A DNA stretch of 64,000 bases, taken from positions 62,001 through 126,000 of the forward strand of contig BJHQ01000013.1 of assembly GCA_014193115.1 (NCBI GenBank), written 5' to 3'. Every line of letters begins with the position of its first letter. Position 1 is the stretch's first letter. This stretch comes from Planctomycetota bacterium (GTDB taxonomy: Bacteria; Planctomycetota; UBA11346). Below, piece by piece: positions 60,577 to 64,000 of the stretch. Made by a program: the position numbers and the translations under genes. The notes beneath the pieces were generated by a model. It did not search any database. It saw only the letters and a program-made list of their open reading frames with translations, and had not been told where the DNA came from.

Positions 60577-61566
60577 ATGCGCCTGCTGCTTTGCATCTCC
60601 GCCGCCGCCCTGCCGGCCTGCGATCTGTGCACGCTGAGCACGGCGGTCGAGGCCCGTGACGGCCGTACCGGGCTGAGCCTGGGCATCCTGCAGGATTACG
60701 GGCACGCAGGGCGGCTGGTCGAAGCCGGCAACCTTCGCCGCAACAGCGAAGACCAGCACATCAACACCAGTTCGACCAAGCTGGTGGCCTCGTACCGGTT
60801 CACTGAGAGCGTCGGCCTGCGCCTGAACCTGCCCTATGTGGTCAAATCCTGGCAACGTCGCGAGCCATCCGGCCTGGATCGGGGGAGCGACTCCGGGCTG
60901 GGCGATACGCTGGTTGAACTGACCGGCACCCCGGTGCGTCTGATGGCCAGCTGGGGAACCCTAGTCGTGGCCTGTTTCGCCGGTGTTGAGATGCCCACTG
61001 GCAACAGTTCCCGGCTGCAAGAGGAATCGACGGTTGCTCCGCCTGCGCCGCGGCCGATTCCTTACCCGGGTGCAACGATCGGCATTCGCCATGTTCCGGT
61101 CGCGGGCGGCGGCACCGCTAACGTCATCCACGGCCATCAGCTCACCTTGGGTAGTGGGTCCTGGGATGTCGTGGCCGGCGTCCAGATGCGGGTCAGCACC
61201 GATCGTTTCTATTTCACGTTGTACAGTTATGGCCATCTCAACGGGTCGGGCACCCACGACTACCGCTTCGGCCCCATGGTGGCGTGGGGCGCCGGCCCTG
61301 GCGCCTATCTGGTGTTCGATGACCAAGGGACGCTGGGCCTGACCGCCAACTGCTCGGGCCAGGCATCACGGCGCGACACCGTCCATGGAGAAAAGCTGGC
61401 CCATTCCGGCGGGACCTATGTGTATGTCGGTCCGAGTTTGACCGGCACCTGGAGCAATCGCCTGAGCGGTGAACTCGGCCTCGATCTGCCGGTGGTCCAG
61501 AAGACCAATGGTACCCAGATCGTCGACACCTGGCGGATGCACGGCGGGCTGACCTGGCGGTTGTAG
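60577..61566 (+). CDS. Outer-membrane beta-barrel protein
   Basis: The 329-residue product has a short leader ending near P-A-C, then C-D-L-C, a motif seen at the start of a group of barrels in this phylum group. Alternating polar/apolar strands and a terminal aromatic-poor but amphipathic strand (H-G-G-L-T-W-R-L) suggest an outer-membrane barrel of 12-16 strands. D-R-G-S-D-S-G-L-G-D resembles the MetA/phenol-degradation outer-membrane family. The transported compound is unknown. ATG 60577 is chosen for the leader. The stop is directly followed by a repeat array. Confidence 0.72.
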   Translation: MRLLLCISAAALPACDLCTLSTAVEARDGRTGLSLGILQDYGHAGRLVEAGNLRRNSEDQHINTSSTKLVASYRFTESVGLRLNLPYVVKSWQRREPSGLDRGSDSGLGDTLVELTGTPVRLMASWGTLVVACFAGVEMPTGNSSRLQEESTVAPPAPRPIPYPGATIGIRHVPVAGGGTANVIHGHQLTLGSGSWDVVAGVQMRVSTDRFYFTLYSYGHLNGSGTHDYRFGPMVAWGAGPGAYLVFDDQGTLGLTANCSGQASRRDTVHGEKLAHSGGTYVYVGPSLTGTWSNRLSGELGLDLPVVQKTNGTQIVDTWRMHGGLTWRL

Positions 61567-61567
61567 C

Positions 61568-62075
61568 ATGGGGGCTTCGCCCCCACGGCCCTTTGGGCCT
61601 GCCCCCGGCCTTGGTCGTCGCTCGTTTTCCTGCGGAAAACGTGGGCGCATCGCCTCCGGCGATTTTCTGCGCCCATCGCTTCTCGGTCGGCCATTCCCCT
61701 TTCGCTTCGCTCAGGGGACCCCTTTTCCATGGGGGCTTCGCCCCCACGGCCCCCCGGCCTTGGTCGTCGCTCGTTTTCCTGCGGAAAACGTGGGCGCATC
61801 GCCTCCGGCGATTTTCTGCGCCCATCGCTTCTCGGTCGGCCATTCCCCTTTCGCTTCGCTCAGGGGACCCCTTTCCTATGGGGGCTTCGCCCCCCCGGCC
61901 TTGGTCGTCGCTCGTTTTCCTGCGGAAAACGTGGGCGCATCGCCTCCGGCGATTTTCTGCGCCCATCGCTTCTCGGTCGGCCATTCCCCTTTTCCAGGGG
62001 GCTTCCGCCGGTTGCCGCCCACACGGCCCCCTGCCTTGGTCGGCCGTTCCCTCCTGCTGCGCTCGTAGGGACCCC
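61568..62075 (+). repeat. Tandem array of 150-160 bp structured repeats behind the barrel gene
   Basis: Copies start at 61568, 61729 and 61878 (161 and 149 bp), and a degraded fourth begins near 61998. The array starts one base after the barrel-gene stop. Each unit has GGGGGCTTCGCCCCC, the 8-bp hairpin CGTTTTCC-TGC-GGAAAACG, and GGGCGCA / TGCGCCC with an inner TCGCC-TCC-GGCGA stem and an unpaired TTTTC on the 3' side. CCCCT / AGGGG follows. Both strands lack stops over long stretches, so the open frames here are artefacts. There are no spacers. Confidence 0.9.
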
Positions 62076-64000
62076 TCAGATTCGCCAGCTGCGGACAGCG
62101 ATCAGACCCAACCCCGCCAACAGGGCCACGATCAGGCCGAGGCCAGAGGCCGATCCGCAGGTGCTTGGCATGGTGTCCTCGATCACCGCAGTGGTGAACG
62201 TCGTATCGCCCGAGACAGCGGCATTTCCAGCGGCATCGGTGGAACGCACGCGGAAGTGGTACAGCGCATTGTTGGTCAGCCCCGGTATCGCTTGGCTGTG
62301 GCTGGTCGTCAGGGTGGCATCAATCGTGGTGGTGCTGCCATAAGCCGTCGTCAGTCCGTAATCCACTTGGCTGTTGGCGGGTTCGTTGGTGGTCCAGGTG
62401 ATGGTCGCGTTGGACGTGGTGACGCCACTCGCTCCGATGCCGCTGATGACCGGCGGTGTCGTGTCTCCTGTGCTGCCGGTGGTAAAGGTCGCGTCGCCAG
62501 AGTTCGCGACGTTGCCAGCGCCATCCGTGGAACGCACCCGGAAATGATAGGTCGTGCTGGCGGCCAGTCCGCTTAACGCCTGGGTGTGGCTGGTCTGCAA
62601 CGTGGCGTTGAGGGTGGTGGTGCTGCCATACGCGGTGGTCAGGCCGTAATCGACCTGGCTGGTGGCGGGCTCGCTGGTGGTCCATGTGATGGTGGCTGCG
62701 GATGCAGTCACCCCGCTGGCGGTCACGGCGCTGATCGCCGGCGGGGCCGTGTCTCCGACGATGGTGAACGCCAGCGCCGCTGAGCTGCCGCCGCCAGGTG
62801 CCGGATTGACGACCGTGATGCTGGGCGTGCCCACCGTTGCCAGATAGCTTGCCGGCACCGCGACGGTGAGCTGGGTCGCCGTGGCGGTGACGGGGGACAG
62901 GTTCGCCTGTCCGGTCCACGCGACCGCCGAATTCGCGACGAAACCGGTACCGGTCAAGGTCAGGGTGAAGCCGCCGCTACCCTGGATCCGTGTGGTGGGA
63001 TTGAGCAACGTCAGGGTCGGTGCTGGATTGCTGCCAGCACTGACAGTGATGATCACCGCGTCGAAAGCTGGTGTGTGGACGCCATTGCTGGCCTTCAGCA
63101 GCAGGGTGTAGGTGCCCACAGCACTGAAGGTCGCGGTGGAGGTAGGGCTGGCGGCATTGGTGAAGGTGACGGTGCCGGGCGCAGGCGCGACCACCGACCA
63201 GGTGGTGGTCAGGCCGGTGCCGGTGACGCTGCCGGCCAGGGTCGCGCCAGAGGCCAAGCCCACGCCCTGGTCCGGTCCGGCGTTGGCGGTGGGCGCTCCG
63301 GGCGAGCGCGGACCGCCGGTCGCGCCGGTGGCCTGGACCACCTCGAAGTTGTTGATGTCGCAGAAATCGCTTCCGGCGCTGGTCGACAAGTGGGCGAAGC
63401 AGCCGGCTGGCCAGCGATCATCAGGGGTGATCGAAATGCTGAAGAAATTGCCGTTATCGGCGACCAATGCGCCGTATTTCTTCAGGGCGACGGCGATGGC
63501 GCGCTCCTGCTTGCTCCAGCTGGCGGGGATGGCGAACGACGATTTCAGGCGCAGCCGCTGGCCCATCGCCGGCACATCGACATCAGTGGTCGAGCCGGCC
63601 TGGTGGGTGGCGGGATAGAGATACGAACGCCGCGACCGCTTGACCACGATGCGCAGGGCGTGCTCGACCACGCCGCGCTCTCCTTCATCGTAGCGCACCA
63701 GCGCCGGGAACATCGCCAGTCCGGCGGCATCGCCTGAGGTCCAGCCGTCCGGCCGCAAGGTGTTGGCATTGAGCGGAAATTTCGCGCCGTTCGAGGCCGT
63801 CCAGGCCGGTGTTCCGGTGGTCAGCTTGGTCTGCCAAGTCTCCCAGATGAAGCCGGAGCCCGGCATCACGGTGATCGAGTGCCGGTCGCCTCCGTCATTG
63901 AAGGTGTCGAGCTGCCACTGGTTCAGGGTCACGCCGGGCTGTTCTGACGGCCATGATTCCACCGGCAGATTGGTGGGGATCGGCCACGAACCGATGTGCG
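62076..64000 (-). CDS. Large surface protein with PKD, IPT/TIG and two FN3 domains, cut at its start
   Basis: The frame is open through the window end at 64000, and residues before the first possible start (H-I-G-S-W-P-I-P-T-N) still read as protein, so the gene begins outside. Visible order: an N-terminal beta-rich domain, a PKD domain (with A-N-A-G-P-D-Q), an IPT/TIG-like domain (G-T-G-F-x-x-x-S), and two fibronectin type III domains. The last two are nearly alike (A-T-I-T-W-T-T-x-E-P-A and S-Q-V-D-Y-G-L-T-T-A-Y). A C-terminal C-G-S, a helix and R-S-W-R-I form a sorting or anchor signal. The domains resemble those of secreted polysaccharide enzymes and adhesins. Confidence 0.82.
   Translation of the reverse strand, partial: HIGSWPIPTNLPVESWPSEQPGVTLNQWQLDTFNDGGDRHSITVMPGSGFIWETWQTKLTTGTPAWTASNGAKFPLNANTLRPDGWTSGDAAGLAMFPALVRYDEGERGVVEHALRIVVKRSRRSYLYPATHQAGSTTDVDVPAMGQRLRLKSSFAIPASWSKQERAIAVALKKYGALVADNGNFFSISITPDDRWPAGCFAHLSTSAGSDFCDINNFEVVQATGATGGPRSPGAPTANAGPDQGVGLASGATLAGSVTGTGLTTTWSVVAPAPGTVTFTNAASPTSTATFSAVGTYTLLLKASNGVHTPAFDAVIITVSAGSNPAPTLTLLNPTTRIQGSGGFTLTLTGTGFVANSAVAWTGQANLSPVTATATQLTVAVPASYLATVGTPSITVVNPAPGGGSSAALAFTIVGDTAPPAISAVTASGVTASAATITWTTSEPATSQVDYGLTTAYGSTTTLNATLQTSHTQALSGLAASTTYHFRVRSTDGAGNVANSGDATFTTGSTGDTTPPVISGIGASGVTTSNATITWTTNEPANSQVDYGLTTAYGSTTTIDATLTTSHSQAIPGLTNNALYHFRVRSTDAAGNAAVSGDTTFTTAVIEDTMPSTCGSASGLGLIVALLAGLGLIAVRSWRI

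Noticed and set aside
61238-62576. Long open frames on both strands through the 150-160 bp array
   Set aside because: Same reason: repeated, stop-free, structured DNA, with products made of the same phrase over and over.

Overview
The window is GC-rich, densely coded DNA from a Gram-negative bacterium, most likely of the Planctomycetes-Verrucomicrobia-Lentisphaerae group. The evidence is the gene mix rather than any marker tree: a PknB-type Ser/Thr kinase with a leucine-rich sensor half, an RNA polymerase sigma factor fused to a membrane-anchored domain, AraC regulators beside rhamnosidase, SGNH esterase and beta-helix genes, a PhyH-type dioxygenase, RNase Y, and outer-membrane and cytochrome families common in that group. 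No rRNA or tRNA gene was found. Assignment below phylum-group level is not possible from the sequence alone.

Layout. 0-4 kb: a gene cut by the window edge, an AI-2E-family membrane protein and the kinase. 4.3-11.2 kb: a molybdate-type ABC operon (modA with two binding domains, modB, modC) facing a sulfate-type ABC operon (cysT, a small coupled ORF, cysW, cysA), which diverges from an XRE/cupin regulator. 11.4-17.7 kb: a lipoprotein-like protein, a secreted protein, a tetraheme cytochrome and rny. 17.7-19.6 kb: an AT-rich insert with a SUKH-like gene, followed by a beta-propeller gene and a decayed second copy of the rny 3' end. 19.7-27 kb: a sugar-related cluster (epimerase, SGNH esterase, dehydrogenase, GH78-type rhamnosidase, AraC regulator) with signs of rearrangement. 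27-29 kb: an AT-rich AHH nuclease toxin with a two-part candidate immunity gene. 29.4-37.3 kb: two paralogous two-gene cassettes for secreted proteins around a PhyH dioxygenase and an AraC gene. 37.3-47.7 kb: sigma factor fusion, Ig-repeat protein, rlmH, queD, a tandemly duplicated esterase (one copy frameshifted), a beta-helix protein and a XylR-like regulator. 47.9-58 kb: SulP transporter, ackA, GNAT, rplY/ctc, prs, and an sdhC-sdhA-sdhB operon with a small extra gene. 58-64 kb: metallo-beta-lactamase-fold protein, a protein with four helix-turn-helix repeats, an outer-membrane barrel and a surface protein with PKD, IPT and FN3 domains running off the end.

How it fits together: the mod and cys operons would handle oxyanion import, with SulP as a second anion carrier. 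The AraC/rhamnosidase/esterase/beta-helix genes point to use of plant or algal polysaccharides. The toxin and immunity genes are acquired modules of different base composition.

The most unusual material is non-coding. Two tandem arrays (51862-52316 and 61568-62075) each begin two or three bases after a stop codon, read in the sense direction of that gene. Their units differ in sequence but can fold the same way: a 7-8 bp outer stem, a 5-nt one-sided bulge and a 5-bp inner stem closed by a triloop. Other repeats include a REP-like hairpin family, phased TTGAC sites near AraC-linked genes, and several gene-end remnants that record local duplications.
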